Shown: positions 33,701 to 40,000 of the stretch, piece by piece
How the letters are laid out: each line of letters opens with the position of its first letter
How positions within the stretch are numbered: the first letter of the stretch is position 1
Assembly (NCBI GenBank): GCA_037349105.1
Contig: JAYJMM010000017.1
Span: forward strand, 1,054,001 to 1,118,000
DNA length: 64,000 nucleotides
Direction of reading: 5' to 3'
From: Limnomonas spitsbergensis
Taxonomy: Eukaryota; Chlorophyta; Chlorophyceae; Chlamydomonadales
The notes under the pieces: generated by a model
Databases searched by the model: none
What the model was told of the DNA's origin: nothing
Seen by the model: only the letters and a program-made list of their open reading frames with translations
Made by a program: the position numbers and the translations under genes

Positions 33701-36599
33701 GCAGGGTGGATGGGGGAGCAGGGTGGATGGGGGGGGAGCAGGGTGGATGGGGGGAGCAGGGTGGATGGGGGGAGCAGGGTGGATGGGGGGTAGGGTGGAT
33801 GGGGGAGCAGGGTGGATGGGGGAGCAGGGTGGATAGGGGAGCAGGGTGGATGGGGGGAGCAGGGTGGATGGGGGAGCAGGGTGGATGGGGGAGCAGGGTG
33901 GATGGGGGAGCAGGGTGGATGGGGGGGAGCAGGGTGGATGGGGGGTAGGGTGGATGGGGGAGCAGGGTGGATGGGGGGTAGGGTGGAGGGGGGAGCAGGG
34001 TGGATGGGGGGAGCAGGGTGGATGGGGGAGCAGGGTGGAGGGGGGAGCAGGGTGGATGGGGGAGCAGGGTGGATGGGGGGAGCAAGGTGGATGGGGGGAG
34101 CAGGGTGGAGGGGGGGAGCAGGGTGGATAGGGGAGCAGGGTGGAGGGGGGGGAGCAGGGTGGATGGGGATAGCAGGGTGGATGGGGGGGCAGGGTGGTTG
34201 GGGGAGCAGGGTGGAGGGGGAAGCAGGGTGGATGGGGGGAGCAGGGTGGATGGGGGAGCAGGGTGGATGGGGGAGCAGGGTGGATGGGGGGAGCAGGGTG
34301 GATGGGGGGAGCAGGGTGGAGGGGGGGGGGGCAGGGTGGAGGGGGGGAGCAGGGTGGATGGGGGAGCAGGGTGGATGGGGGGAGCAGGGTGGATGGGGGG
34401 GAGCAGGGTGGATGGGGGGAGCAGGGTGGATAGGGGGTAGGGTGGATGGGGGGGCAGGGTGGATGGGGGAGCAGGGAGGATGGGGGGTAGGGTGGATGGG
34501 GGGAGCAGGGTGGATGGGGGAGCAGGGTGGATGGGGTAGCAGGGTGGATAGGGGGTAGAGTGGATGGGGGGAGAAGGGTGGATGGGGGAGCAGGGTGGAT
34601 GGGGGGAGCAGGGTGGATAGGGGGTAGGGTGGATGGGGGGAGCAGGGTGGATGGGGGAGCAGGGTGGATGGGGGGGGAGCAGGGTGGATGGGGGGAGCAG
34701 GGTGGATGGGGGGAGCAGGGTGGATGGGGGGTAGGGTGGATGGGGGAGCAGTGTGGATGGGGGAGCAGGGTGGATAGGGGAGCAGGGTGGATGGGGGGAG
34801 CAGGGTGGATGGGGGAGCAGGGTGGATGGGGGAGCAGGGTGGATGGGGGAGCAGGGTGGATGGGGGGGAGCAGGGTGGATGGGGGGTAGGGTGGATGGGG
34901 GAGCAGGGTGGATGGGGGAGCAGGGTGGATAGGGGAGCAGGGTGGATGGGGGAGCAGGGTGGATGGGGGAGCAGGGTGGAGGGGGGAGCAGGGTGGAGGG
35001 GGGAGCAGGGTGGATGGGGGGAGCAAGGTGGATGGGGGGAGCAGGGTGGAGGGGGGGGAGCAGGGTGGATAGGGGAGCAGGGTGGATGGGGGGGAGCAGG
35101 GTGGATGGGGATAGCAGGGTGGATGGGGGGGGGCAGGGTGGTTGGGGGAGCAGGGTGGAGGGGGGAGCAGGGTGGAGGGGGGGAGCAGGGTGGAGGGGGG
35201 AGCAGGGTGGAGGGGGGAGCAGGGTGGAGGGGGGAGCAGGGTGGATGGGGAGGAGCAGGGTGGAGGGGGGGGAGCAGGGTGGAGGGGGGAAGCAGGGTGG
35301 AGGGGGGAGCAGGGTGGAGGGGGGAGCAGGGTGGAGGGGGGAGCAGGGTGGATGGGGGGAGCAGGGTGGATGGGGGGAGCAGGGTGGATGGGGGAGCAGG
35401 GTGGATGGGGGGGAGCAGGGTGGATGGGGGAGCAGGGTGGATGGGGGAGCAGGGTGGATGGGGGGAGCAGGGTGGATGGGGGAGCAGGGTGGATGGGGGA
35501 GCAGGGTGGAGCGGGGAGTTGCCTGAGCACTGAAGCTGCGTGCGCCTGTTGTTACATGGGCCGGACATAGTTGAAGTACAGATCAAGTACCTTGAGAGAT
35601 CACAAGGGGATCCCCTTGCTTTTTTCCGCTACAAAAAAATCCGGTCTTTTTCCGTTAAGGGTTACCCCCCCTCCTATATATTTCCAAGCGCCCCATTAGG
35701 GGTCCCAGCAGGTCAGGGTACCCCAGGGTCCCTCTACTAAAGGTGGAGGGAATTGGAGCAACACCCGCCCGGAATCACTCGCATGATAGCTCAGCATCGG
35801 TTCGGATTATTCATGGCCGTGGGCTGGGTTGCAACTGAAGTGTAGCTGAGTTGCACTATCCTAAAACTGGACCATGCCACTTGCTGCCACTTTCACCGCA
35901 TGGACTCACCCGCCGGCTCGCTCCACGTCCTCTTGCGTGACGCCCAGAAGCTGGCCCTCCAGTTCTATGTATGAGACCCTGCATTCCTCGCCACCGTCCA
36001 ACTGGAAGCAATTGGTGGGTTTTCAAAAATCAGAACATTTTGAACTGAATGGTGAAAAAATGGCAACGAAATCTTGGACTCTGAAGTCAATGTTGCCACC
36101 ATTTAAATGAAAGCTCAGCGTGCTCATGCAACGATAAGTGAGAGAGAGGTCGGTTAAGAGTGCGGAAAGGTATGGCGAAAGCAGCGTCTTTTATGCATGG
36201 GGCAGGAGGATGGATGAACAGGTCAGCGTACATGGCCTTCAGCTGCTCATGGTATGGTGCATGGTTCTGAGGATGCATTTGCAGCCTGAGTACCAGTTGA
36301 AGTGTTTAAAATTATAATATGCCGCTGGTGACGTTTGGCAAGAGACAACAATACGAGTGGCATGGCAAAACCCTAAAGACATGAATTGCATGCATCTGCA
36401 CATCTAATGGGAGGCACGGGCATGAGATAGCGCATGTGGGTGCCTTCTCCTCAAGCACCTGAATGATGAGGTGTACATCTGCCTGGCCTATGGACGCGTC
36501 TGGCAAGTGGGGGCTGACGAGGTTGAAATCGAGCAACCAAACGATGCATTGATCTTCCTGACTGGATACGCTGCAATGGCCATCGCTCAGCAGCTGCAT
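6572..36599 (-). CDS. Large unrecognised protein: Cys-rich N-terminus, Ala/Gln-rich middle, long C-terminal coiled coil; about 18 exons
   Basis: Proposed exons (minus strand): 36599-36459, 36001-35910, 32760-32652, 31837-31771, 30931-30002, 28761-26621, 26050-25828, 17984-17913, 16600-16485, 15448-15305, 14393-14259, 13058-12990, 11403-10954, 10591-10457, 9349-9296, 7941-7829, 7274-7163 and 6658-6572. Intron phases agree at every junction (0,2,0,1,1,0,1,1,0 and so on), which supports a single chain of about 1,700 residues. The C-terminal half is continuous heptad-like coiled coil, suggesting a structural or scaffold protein, perhaps nuclear given a GGRKRRRRATRSR basic run. I do not recognise the family. 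It could be two adjacent genes, with a break most likely near exon 5/6. The start, exon 4 acceptor and last exon are the weakest calls. It is divergently arranged with TAP46. Its introns are dominated by exon-edge arrays. Confidence 0.6.
6659..7162. repeat. CAG-rich repeat (CTG on the sense strand) in the last intron
   Basis: Interrupted (CAG)n runs with 'aagaacagcagcagctcg' and 'ggcgacaactcgcaagaaca' blocks. On the gene's sense strand it is CTG/CTT-rich and lies directly upstream of the putative last acceptor, so it resembles an expanded pyrimidine tract. The open frame through it is Leu/Cys-rich on one strand and is not credible as protein. Confidence 0.85.
7400..7828 (-). repeat. Tandem copies of the exon 16 donor edge
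   Basis: About 80-bp units, five or six copies (7420, 7500, 7575, 7640 and 7720 onward), downstream of exon 16. On the sense strand each contains AACATGACCATTG, matching exon 16 AATATGACCATCG, followed by GCATGTGAGG where the true donor is GCATGTGAAG. The copies have a better donor than the exon itself. Confidence 0.75.
7942..8830 (-). repeat. Copies of the exon 16 acceptor edge embedded in telomere-like repeats
   Basis: Acceptor plus exon start (CACCTGCAG/CTGGAGCAGGAGG on the sense strand) recurs at about 8206-8250, and in decayed form at 8455-8500 and 8795-8825. Between them (7960-8170) are runs of ggggtttagggttcagg, which is CCCTGAACCCTAAACC on the sense strand. The telomere-like sequence is thus part of the amplified intron unit. 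Confidence 0.8.
9060..9240 (-). mobile_element. Copy of the dispersed inverted-repeat element, reverse orientation
   Basis: Contains 'gactcagctacatgccagctacactccg', 'ttgggccgctggcc' and 'ctttcgcggccg' blocks shared in order with copies at 42226 and 56786. It lies in the intron after exon 15. Non-coding. Confidence 0.6.
9896..10450. repeat. 11-bp minisatellite, about 50 copies
   Basis: Alternating CCAATGGGCTA and CCAATGGCCCA, both 11 bp, directly downstream of the exon 14 donor. At its far end (9840-9895) is a decayed copy of the exon 14 3' end (ALQQQLAEQTQ) whose donor G is lost (CAG/TTGAGG instead of CAG/GTGAGG), so the array lies between the real donor and a dead copy. Confidence 0.9.
10457..15448 (-). 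CDS. Exons 10-14: central coiled coil with a whole-exon duplication
   Basis: Exon 10 (15448-15305, 48 codons) begins EAEERYLEAITALQEQLAGM. Exon 11 (14393-14259, 45 codons) begins ARRLAQMEAARAAERQEWAE. Exon 12 (13058-12990, 23 codons) begins APQGPEMEGEQLSSGEAIF. Exon 13 (11403-10954, 150 codons) holds four tandem heptad blocks of the ESALQLEESE / LQQQLAERVK type. Exon 14 (10591-10457, 45 codons) begins ARRLERMEAARAAERQEWAE. All are phase 0-0, so exons can be duplicated or skipped without frameshift. Exons 11 and 14 are nearly identical over 45 codons, differing mainly in the last ten. Exons 10 and 13 share a start (EAE) and an ESALKLEESE-type end. The coding part has grown by exon duplication, as the introns have by exon-edge duplication. 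Confidence 0.75.
10592..10790 (-). repeat. Copies of the exon 14 acceptor edge
   Basis: Two partial copies of the CCTAG/GCAAGGCGCTTGG acceptor plus exon start (about 10661-10690 and 10736-10762) upstream of the true exon edge at 10591, separated by gttagggtttagggtttc telomere-like sequence. Confidence 0.8.
11404..12060 (-). repeat. Copies of the exon 13 acceptor edge with telomere-like spacers
   Basis: Sense-strand TTTCAG/GAGGCGGAGGCA recurs at about 11560-11625, 11690-11745 and 11985-12055 (the last as TTTTATGAGGCCGAAGCC). Between copies are many cagcagggttcagggttcaggcatgt units of about 30-36 bp. All lie upstream of the real acceptor at 11404. Confidence 0.85.
12272..12331. other. Near-perfect hairpin, 24-bp arms
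   Basis: AGGCCCTTGTTCCTGGGATC continuing CTTT (12274 on) is followed by a 12-nt loop and its complement with one mismatch. It sits at the start of the 33-bp array and its outer arm shares the 'agggcct' word of that array. It may have nucleated the array. Confidence 0.8.
12328..12872. repeat. 33-bp minisatellite, about 16 copies
   Basis: Unit includes 'taatgaggcctaccttgacc' with 'ttagggcctaggg'. Copies are over 95% identical, with only g/c and a/t variants at two positions. The 33-bp period keeps a plus-strand frame open (11 residues per unit), which is a consequence of the period and not evidence for a protein. The gene's sense strand shows GTCAAGGTAGGCC in each unit, which is donor-like. 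Confidence 0.95.
13059..13570 (-). repeat. Copies of the exon 12 acceptor edge
   Basis: Sense-strand GGCCTGAGATGGAGGGGG and related words recur at about 13120-13165, 13235-13275 and 13435-13480, matching exon 12 GGGCCGGAGATGGAGGGGGA. Spacers carry gagtcctgggtcc and cttcccatttg words. All upstream of the true exon. Confidence 0.75.
14010..14180 (-). mobile_element. Dispersed inverted-repeat element, reverse orientation
   Basis: Has the full internal order in reverse: 'gttcagctacaattcagcta', 'cagccgtgggggcttgttg', 'gggccgctggctgctggccg', 'cagtggtggctgcccagctg'. It lies in intron 11 of the coiled-coil gene. Confidence 0.75.
14394..15140 (-). repeat. Copies of exon 11 acceptor edge (about seven) and one exon 10 donor edge
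   Basis: Sense-strand CCTAGGCGAGGCGCTTGGAG (acceptor plus exon 11 start) recurs roughly every 80-100 bp near 14445, 14520, 14590, 14680, 14745, 14830 and 14915. At 15109-15145 the opposite edge appears: the exon 10 3' end with its CTGGTGAGG donor. Donor copies lie next to the donor exon and acceptor copies next to the acceptor exon of the same intron. Confidence 0.85.
15449..16130 (-). repeat. Copies of the exon 10 acceptor edge with telomere-like spacers
   Basis: TTTCAG/GAGGCGGAGGAGCA (sense) recurs at about 15530-15592, 15650-15700, 15765-15828 and 15905-15970 in increasingly decayed form, each running into GAGCTGGCCCTGAACCCTG and then telomere-like repeats. The true exon begins at 15448. 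Confidence 0.85.
16246..16484 (-). repeat. Three-step ladder of the exon 9 donor edge
   Basis: The sense word ACACAGCGCCAGCTGCAG ends exon 9 (donor GTGTGT at 16484). It recurs at 16346-16401 (donor GTAAGT, a perfect consensus) and in decayed form at 16246-16285 (donor GTGAGT). The downstream copies have stronger donors than the exon. Exon 9 could use the second copy as an alternative end. Confidence 0.8.
16485..26050 (-). CDS. Exons 7-9: start of the coiled coil, separated by the 104-bp array
   Basis: Exon 7 (26050-25828) begins LGDSEAQLRIAESQREELRA and ends EEVQRLKSE, phase 1. Exon 8 (17984-17913) reads AEKAERVKEQLAEALEEVRR. Exon 9 (16600-16485) reads AEKAEVVKVMLHRQLAEESE and ends LETQRQLQ. 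Exons 8 and 9 share the AEKAE start, so they are probably an old exon duplication. The spacing of Leu, Ile and Val with Glu, Lys and Arg is typical of coiled coils. Intron 7 is 7.8 kb and is almost entirely the array described separately, whose unit matches the exon 9 start more closely than exon 8. An alternative exon 9 ending (16401-16346) with a perfect GTAAGT donor exists. Confidence 0.7.
16640..16720 (-). repeat. Second copy of the exon 9 acceptor edge
   Basis: Sense CTGACAG/CTGAAATGGCTGAGG repeats the exon 9 start (CTGACAG/CTGAGAAGGCTGAGG) about 100 bp upstream, including 20-30 further exon bases. It is a one-copy version of what became the 70-copy array. Confidence 0.85.
16740..17000. 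mobile_element. Decayed dispersed-element fragments
   Basis: 'cacgcttcagctacat' (16758), then 'cccagtggtggccacccagc' twice (16886 and 16950), words of the dispersed element in reverse order. The second pair is a 65-bp direct duplication. Confidence 0.5.
17640..17912 (-). repeat. 21-bp donor-like minisatellite after exon 8
   Basis: About 13 copies of CCATAATGCCCTACACCTTAG (plus strand, here split: 'ccataatgccc' + 'tacaccttag'). On the sense strand each unit contains CTAAGGTGTAGGGCATT, matching the exon 8 end and donor (GCATTGAAGGTGTGGC). The array begins at the true donor. Confidence 0.85.
18000..25345 (-). repeat. 104-107-bp array, about 70 copies, of an exon-9-type acceptor edge
   Basis: On the sense strand each unit reads pyrimidine tract, CTCTCTCCCTATTACAG, then CTCATAAGGCAGAGGTG and about 30 more bases. 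These align with the acceptor and start of exon 9 (CTGAGAAGGCTGAGGTG), including the shared residues KAEV and the LH pair. Nearly every unit keeps the AG and pyrimidine tract, so about 70 potential 3' splice sites lie between exons 7 and 8. Variants fall in the poly-G length and a few fixed positions. The last unit near 25300 is decayed and has lost the AG. Confidence 0.95.
25440..25827 (-). repeat. Two extra copies of the exon 7 donor edge (187-bp unit)
   Basis: Copies at 25442-25530 and 25627-25713 repeat the last 60 bases of exon 7 (GAGGTCCAGCGTCTCAA) and its GTACAG donor, each followed by the same intron start. They differ from the exon by a handful of substitutions. Confidence 0.9.
26500..26620 (-). 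repeat. Short donor-like repeats after exon 6
   Basis: 'cccacctttcccccacc' words repeat about five times. On the sense strand they are AAAGGTGGGAAGGTGGG, several overlapping versions of the exon 6 donor AAAAAGGTGGGAAGG. Confidence 0.7.
26621..28761 (-). CDS. Exon 6: 2.1-kb exon encoding poly-Gln and repeated Ala-rich blocks
   Basis: A 2,141-nt exon, open throughout, from GACCAG/GATCGG to AAAAAG/GTGGGA. It encodes a basic run (GGRKRRRRATRSR), a Gln-rich tract of about 60 residues interrupted by Arg (28040-28235), Ala runs of up to 13, then about nine copies of a 24-residue block (TPLSSSQAVAAVAPLSTLHA) and about four copies of a 25-residue block (APLPTSNAAAASASTSTPID). It ends with a non-repetitive tail, ELRMKQFTLSIQRLVDSS, that could begin the coiled coil. 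Intrinsically disordered and typical of nuclear or scaffold proteins. The in-frame period (multiples of 3) contrasts with the intronic arrays and supports translation. Confidence 0.7.
28985..29565. other. Intron 5, single-copy part
   Basis: Three short direct repeats of 'aataatcaaggagggcac' (about 28951-29010), then single-copy sequence rich in ATATGC and TACGC words. No exon with matching phase is seen. Confidence 0.5.
29566..29900 (+). mobile_element. Dispersed inverted-repeat element with two internal minisatellite expansions
   Basis: Begins 'gttattttgttagtgcacac' and ends near the 'gaacccctcagccgcaagat' block. Internal words follow the family order, but the 'gggcagccgtcactggg' box is expanded into seven to eight 15-16-bp copies (ggccaccactcggta, 29610-29725) and the 'gcagcagggcttgctg' box into five copies of a 22-bp unit (cccaaacagggcatgc, 29778-29855). 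In intron 5 of the minus-strand gene. Confidence 0.7.
30002..30931 (-). CDS. Exon 5: zinc-ribbon-like Cys cluster, then low-complexity Ala/Gly/Glu region
   Basis: A 930-nt exon (2+309 codons+1) starting at TTCTAG/AGGCC. The opening TACSVCNTALLHRACGMRC followed by SGC gives CxxC-x12-CxxC spacing like small zinc ribbons of the LSD1 type, though shorter. With CGKC from exon 4 it makes a likely metal-binding module. Next come three copies of a 17-residue motif (EEPAGSGARVERDR), an Ala run, a conserved-looking MSLADRLARAVGGRNAA segment, a second Ala run and a basic segment. It ends at a GTCAGT donor, phase 1. Metal binding is inferred from spacing only. Confidence 0.6.
30940..31245 (-). repeat. 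About 21-bp minisatellite upstream of exon 5
   Basis: About 14 copies of 'gtatgaggcaggtgtgaagc'. On the sense strand it is CTTCACACCTGCCTCATACC, a C/T-rich tract leading to the exon 5 acceptor (ATACCTGTGTTCTAG). It looks like an expansion of the pyrimidine tract. Sub-blocks of about 125 bp are themselves repeated. Confidence 0.85.
31585..31770 (-). repeat. Two extra copies of the exon 4 donor edge
   Basis: The exon 4 end CCTGGCCCTGGGCCCTGCAG with its GTGTGAA donor (true site 31770) recurs near 31670-31705 and 31588-31628, about 85 bp apart. Confidence 0.85.
31771..36599 (-). CDS. Exons 1-4 of the coiled-coil gene: N-terminal domain of unknown fold
   Basis: Exon 1 (36599-36459) opens MQLLSDGHCSVSSQ and ends at a GTGCTT donor. 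Exon 2 (36001-35910) reads LDGGEECRVSYIELEGQLLG to a GTGAGT donor. Exon 3 (32760-32652) reads KINDGRTVMLLVHGLMKLL. Exon 4 (31837-31771) reads LMLRTRDNTCGKCNLALG, giving the first CxxC pair. The 3.1-kb intron 2 holds the G-rich 17-bp array. The exon 4 acceptor was chosen at AAAG/GGC because the stronger-looking CCAG seven bases upstream would open a frame with an early stop after phase 0. An unseen extra exon in the 31.8-32.65 kb intron would also solve this. No family is recognised. Confidence 0.5.
32240..32651 (-). repeat. 94-bp array: four extra copies of the exon 3 donor edge
   Basis: The exon 3 end GCGGCCGGGGAGGAGG with GTGAGGACAGGGG donor recurs near 32285, 32378, 32472 and 32566, each followed by the same intron start (GACTGGGTCATGAGGTGT). 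Confidence 0.9.
32775..35515 (-). repeat. 2.7-kb G-rich 16-18-bp minisatellite in intron 2
   Basis: About 160 copies of 'agcagggtggatgggggg' with variable G-run length. The sense strand is C/T-rich (CCCCCATCCACCCTGCTCC) and ends a few bases before the exon 3 acceptor (CTGCTCCCTTGTTCAG), so the unit matches the pyrimidine tract of that acceptor. Frames of up to about 950 codons on both strands arise because the unit lacks stop triplets. They are Pro/Ser/His- or Gly/Trp/Arg-only and not credible as proteins. Confidence 0.95.
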
Positions 36600-37057
36600 G
36601 CAGAGAGGGTCAGAAGAAAGTGGTGTTAAAAGTGAGACCGTCGTCTTTGGGTGTGGGCCCAGAATTTGAAACCAACAGTCGCCTTACCGTTTCATAAATC
36701 GGAACCTGCTGCGCTTGAAGCATAAGACTCAATCAAAGCTACATGCAAAACTCTGCCATTACTTCAAGATCAATTAAGCACAAATCTGCTGCCACGGGGT
36801 AGCAACGTGCGCGTGCGCCTGGAGTACGGGATAGTCTGCGATGCTTGACGGGGCTGCAGAGTACCACACGTCGTGGGTATCAGTATCACTTCAGTAGTGA
36901 TACGCCGGCAGGCTAATTAGGCAGCAGTCTCCTTCGTCTTCTCGGTTGTCACACGAATACGACATTGGTTTCGGTGGGCCAGATCCACGGAGCCGGGCAA
37001 GGAGGGCAAACGGATTTCACGACACAAGCACATCCTGATATATTTTGAATTTGTATA
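36600..37057. promoter_or_regulatory. Putative shared promoter region between two divergent genes
   Basis: The 458 bp between the proposed starts of the coiled-coil gene (minus, 36599) and TAP46 (plus, 37058) is repeat-free. It must hold both 5' UTRs and promoters unless upstream non-coding exons exist. I see no clear TATA box at a standard distance; 'gatatattttgaatttgtataatgg' lies 25 bp above the TAP46 ATG and is probably leader. Confidence 0.5.
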
Positions 37058-40000
37058 ATGGTTTTTGCATCTGATGGCAAAGATGCCGGCCGGCGGTCTC
37101 CAGGAGGTATCGCCGCGGAGCTTTGCGCCGTCGCCAGAGATCTTGAGGCCCTGAGCCTCTCCCGCCTGGGTGCCCTGTCTCGTCGCATTCACGAAAGTCT
37201 GGATGGGCTCACTTCCAGCAGGGACGTGACAGCCCTAGCCAATGCAGAGGCCGTGCTGCAGCGCTGCGAGCTGTCGATTGCCCAGCAGGGCATCTTCTCC
37301 AGCAACGAGGATGACCCGGACGATATAGCAACGCCGCACCTGAAGCTGCTCCTGGTCCCCTTCACGCATGGGGAGCTGCTCAGCTCATGCCCCGCCCCAA
37401 CACCAGAGCAACGGATACGCATGGTGCGTGCATGGCTGCGATGCATGCCAGTGTCCATTTTGCGCTCATGGCCACTTTGGAAGGACCACTGGGCAGCCAA
37501 CAATAGGCTAATGAAGACAGAACCTTGGCTGAACTACGGCAATGTTTATTTTTGCACCACCGTATGGATCTTAAAACTTAAAACATACATACGGTCAACA
37601 TCCGGACATATACGGATATGCGTATGCTAATCACTGGTGGCCCAAGCAGCAGACACCTTACCGCAAAACTCCCCCCCCGTCCGTGAGATAGCTGAATTGT
37701 AGCTTCACGACACCCTACAATAAACAGTGATGTCTGCAGCTCCATGTCCCTCCGTTTGCATTTGTCCTCATGTCACGGTCACAGCGCGGATGTGGCACAG
37801 GCTGCGCTGTCTCCTTAACTCTCACGCCCCCCACGGGACGTAGCTTTTTTTCTTTCCGTCCTCATGTCAGCACTGGATCTAGGCACACTCCTCTGCTGAC
37901 CTGGACATGCGCATCCTCCATGAGGCCGCCTGCATGCAGCTCTATGTCCCGCTGTCTGCATCCGTCCTCATGTCAGCACTGGATCCAGGCACACTCCTCT
38001 GCTGACCTGGACATGTGCATCCTCCATGAGGCCGCCTGCATGCAGCTCTATGTCCCGCTGTCTGCATCCGTCCTCATGTCAGCACTGGATCTAGGCACAC
38101 TCCTCTGCTGACCTGGACATGCGCATCCTCCATGAGGCCGCCTGCATGCAGCTCCATGTCCCGCTGTCTGCATCCGTCCTCATGTCAGCACTGGATCCAG
38201 GCACACTCCTCTGCTGACCTGGACATGCGCATCCTCCATGAGGCCGCCTGCATGCAAATCTGCTCCTAGGATTCTGGATGCAGCCATTCAGGGCTGCTTT
38301 CTTTTGGAAGGGCAGTCAGTCCTGAGCAAGGGGGGTCCGACCTGGGGGGGGCCGAGGTTAGCCGAGACTTGAAGGCTGAAATGGCTCGTTTATGGTATAC
38401 GATGAACACTTGTTTCGCATTTCGCATCGAACCTCGGCCCCCCCAGGTCGGACCCCCTTACCTGAGCTCCTGACAAAAATCCACACCTCCTTATGCTCCC
38501 GGATCATGCGCTTTGAATGCAAGTTATCCCTCTCTTTCCACCTCTCAGCAAAACAAGCTGCTTGGGCCATTGCATGCCCACGTCCTGCATCCCCACCCTC
38601 TCACTCCCCGGCTCCCCGCCCAACCACCGCTACCCATCAGGTGCGACTGGCCATCTCCGCCTACACGCGGTTTCTAACCCGCCTGGAGCAGTACAGCCTC
38701 CTAGGCCAGCTGGCAGCCAGGCAGTACGCTTGCGAGGAGGAGGCCGGCGACCGTGCGTTGCAGGCAGGCCCAAGGAGCAACCCCACCGACCGGCGGCAGG
38801 CCAAGATAGACCGGTTCAAAGCCGACAAGGCGATCGCTGCCAAGCTCCTTCAGATTCAAGGGAGAAGGCGGAGAGACCAGGAGGTCAGTGTTTCATTTAG
38901 TGCGCACCATGTGTGCGCAATTTGGTAGCTCACCTAGTGCTACAGCCGGACGGGTGGCTTCCTTGATCCACGCCTCAGGGTATAGCGTTTGTTATTTATT
39001 TAGTGCGCACCAGTGATTATTTTAGTGTGCGCCAGAACACCTTTGGGGGGGCGCTGGTCAGCCACCACTGGACCAATTGGGCCCAAACCTTGACCGGCCT
39101 ACAGTCGATGGTCCAAGCAGCAGGGCTTGCTGCGTGAGCCCCTCACGGCCGTGGACCGTGATGTAGCTGATTTGTAGCTGAAGCGCGCTATAAATAAACA
39201 CTGGTGCGCACCAATCCACCCTCCCAAGGGCGGACAGGATACCGCCACTGGGACGATAGAGACTACCATACTGTGTTATTTTAGTTATAATTGTAATTCA
39301 TTGTTGGTTACCAGAGGTAGTGGAATTTCCCCAATCCTAACCATTTTCGACATTTTTCATAACCATGCGACTGAACCTTGGCTTCGCCGAATTCATTGTT
39401 TTGTTACCACTTTGGTTACGACTCGTAACCATTCACCAGTTAAGGAAACACTGATGGAGACAAAGCCTTGACCGGCCGGCGGTCCAGGCCGTGGGGCTTC
39501 CTGCAACAGGTCCCAGGACAGTGCAAAGAGGTCTGGACGTGCCAGCGGCTTCCCGCTTGCTCGAGCTGGACAGGACTCGCAGAAACCCCAGGATTTTGTT
39601 CAATAGAAGCAATTTTAGATATGTCTTTCCGGGGGACCGCAGCAGTGTGTGCTGATGAGCTGGCTCCCCTGCCCTTCCCGATCCAACCCTCTCAAGACCC
39701 TCCTGTCGTCACATCCGCCTCCCAGTTGCATCAAGGTTTGGTTTGATGGAAACAATCTAAATTTTGTCTTTCCGGGGGACCGCAGCAGTGTGTGCTGATG
39801 AGCTGGCCCCCGTGCCCTTCCTGATCCAACCCTCTCAAGACCCTCCTGTCATCACACCCGTCTCCCAGTTGCATCAGGGCTTGGTTTGATGGAAACAATC
39901 TTAATTCTGTCTTTCCGGGGGACCGCAGCAGTGTGCTGATGAGCTGGCCCCTGCGCCCTCCCTGAGCCAACCCTCTCAACACACTCCTGTCATCACATCA

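Noticed and set aside
32514..35586. Open frames of 500-950 codons on both strands
   Set aside because: They lie wholly within a 17-bp G-rich array that lacks stop triplets in several frames; composition is only Pro/Ser/His/Leu/Cys or Gly/Trp/Arg/Met, and multiple frames are open at once. No exon signals.
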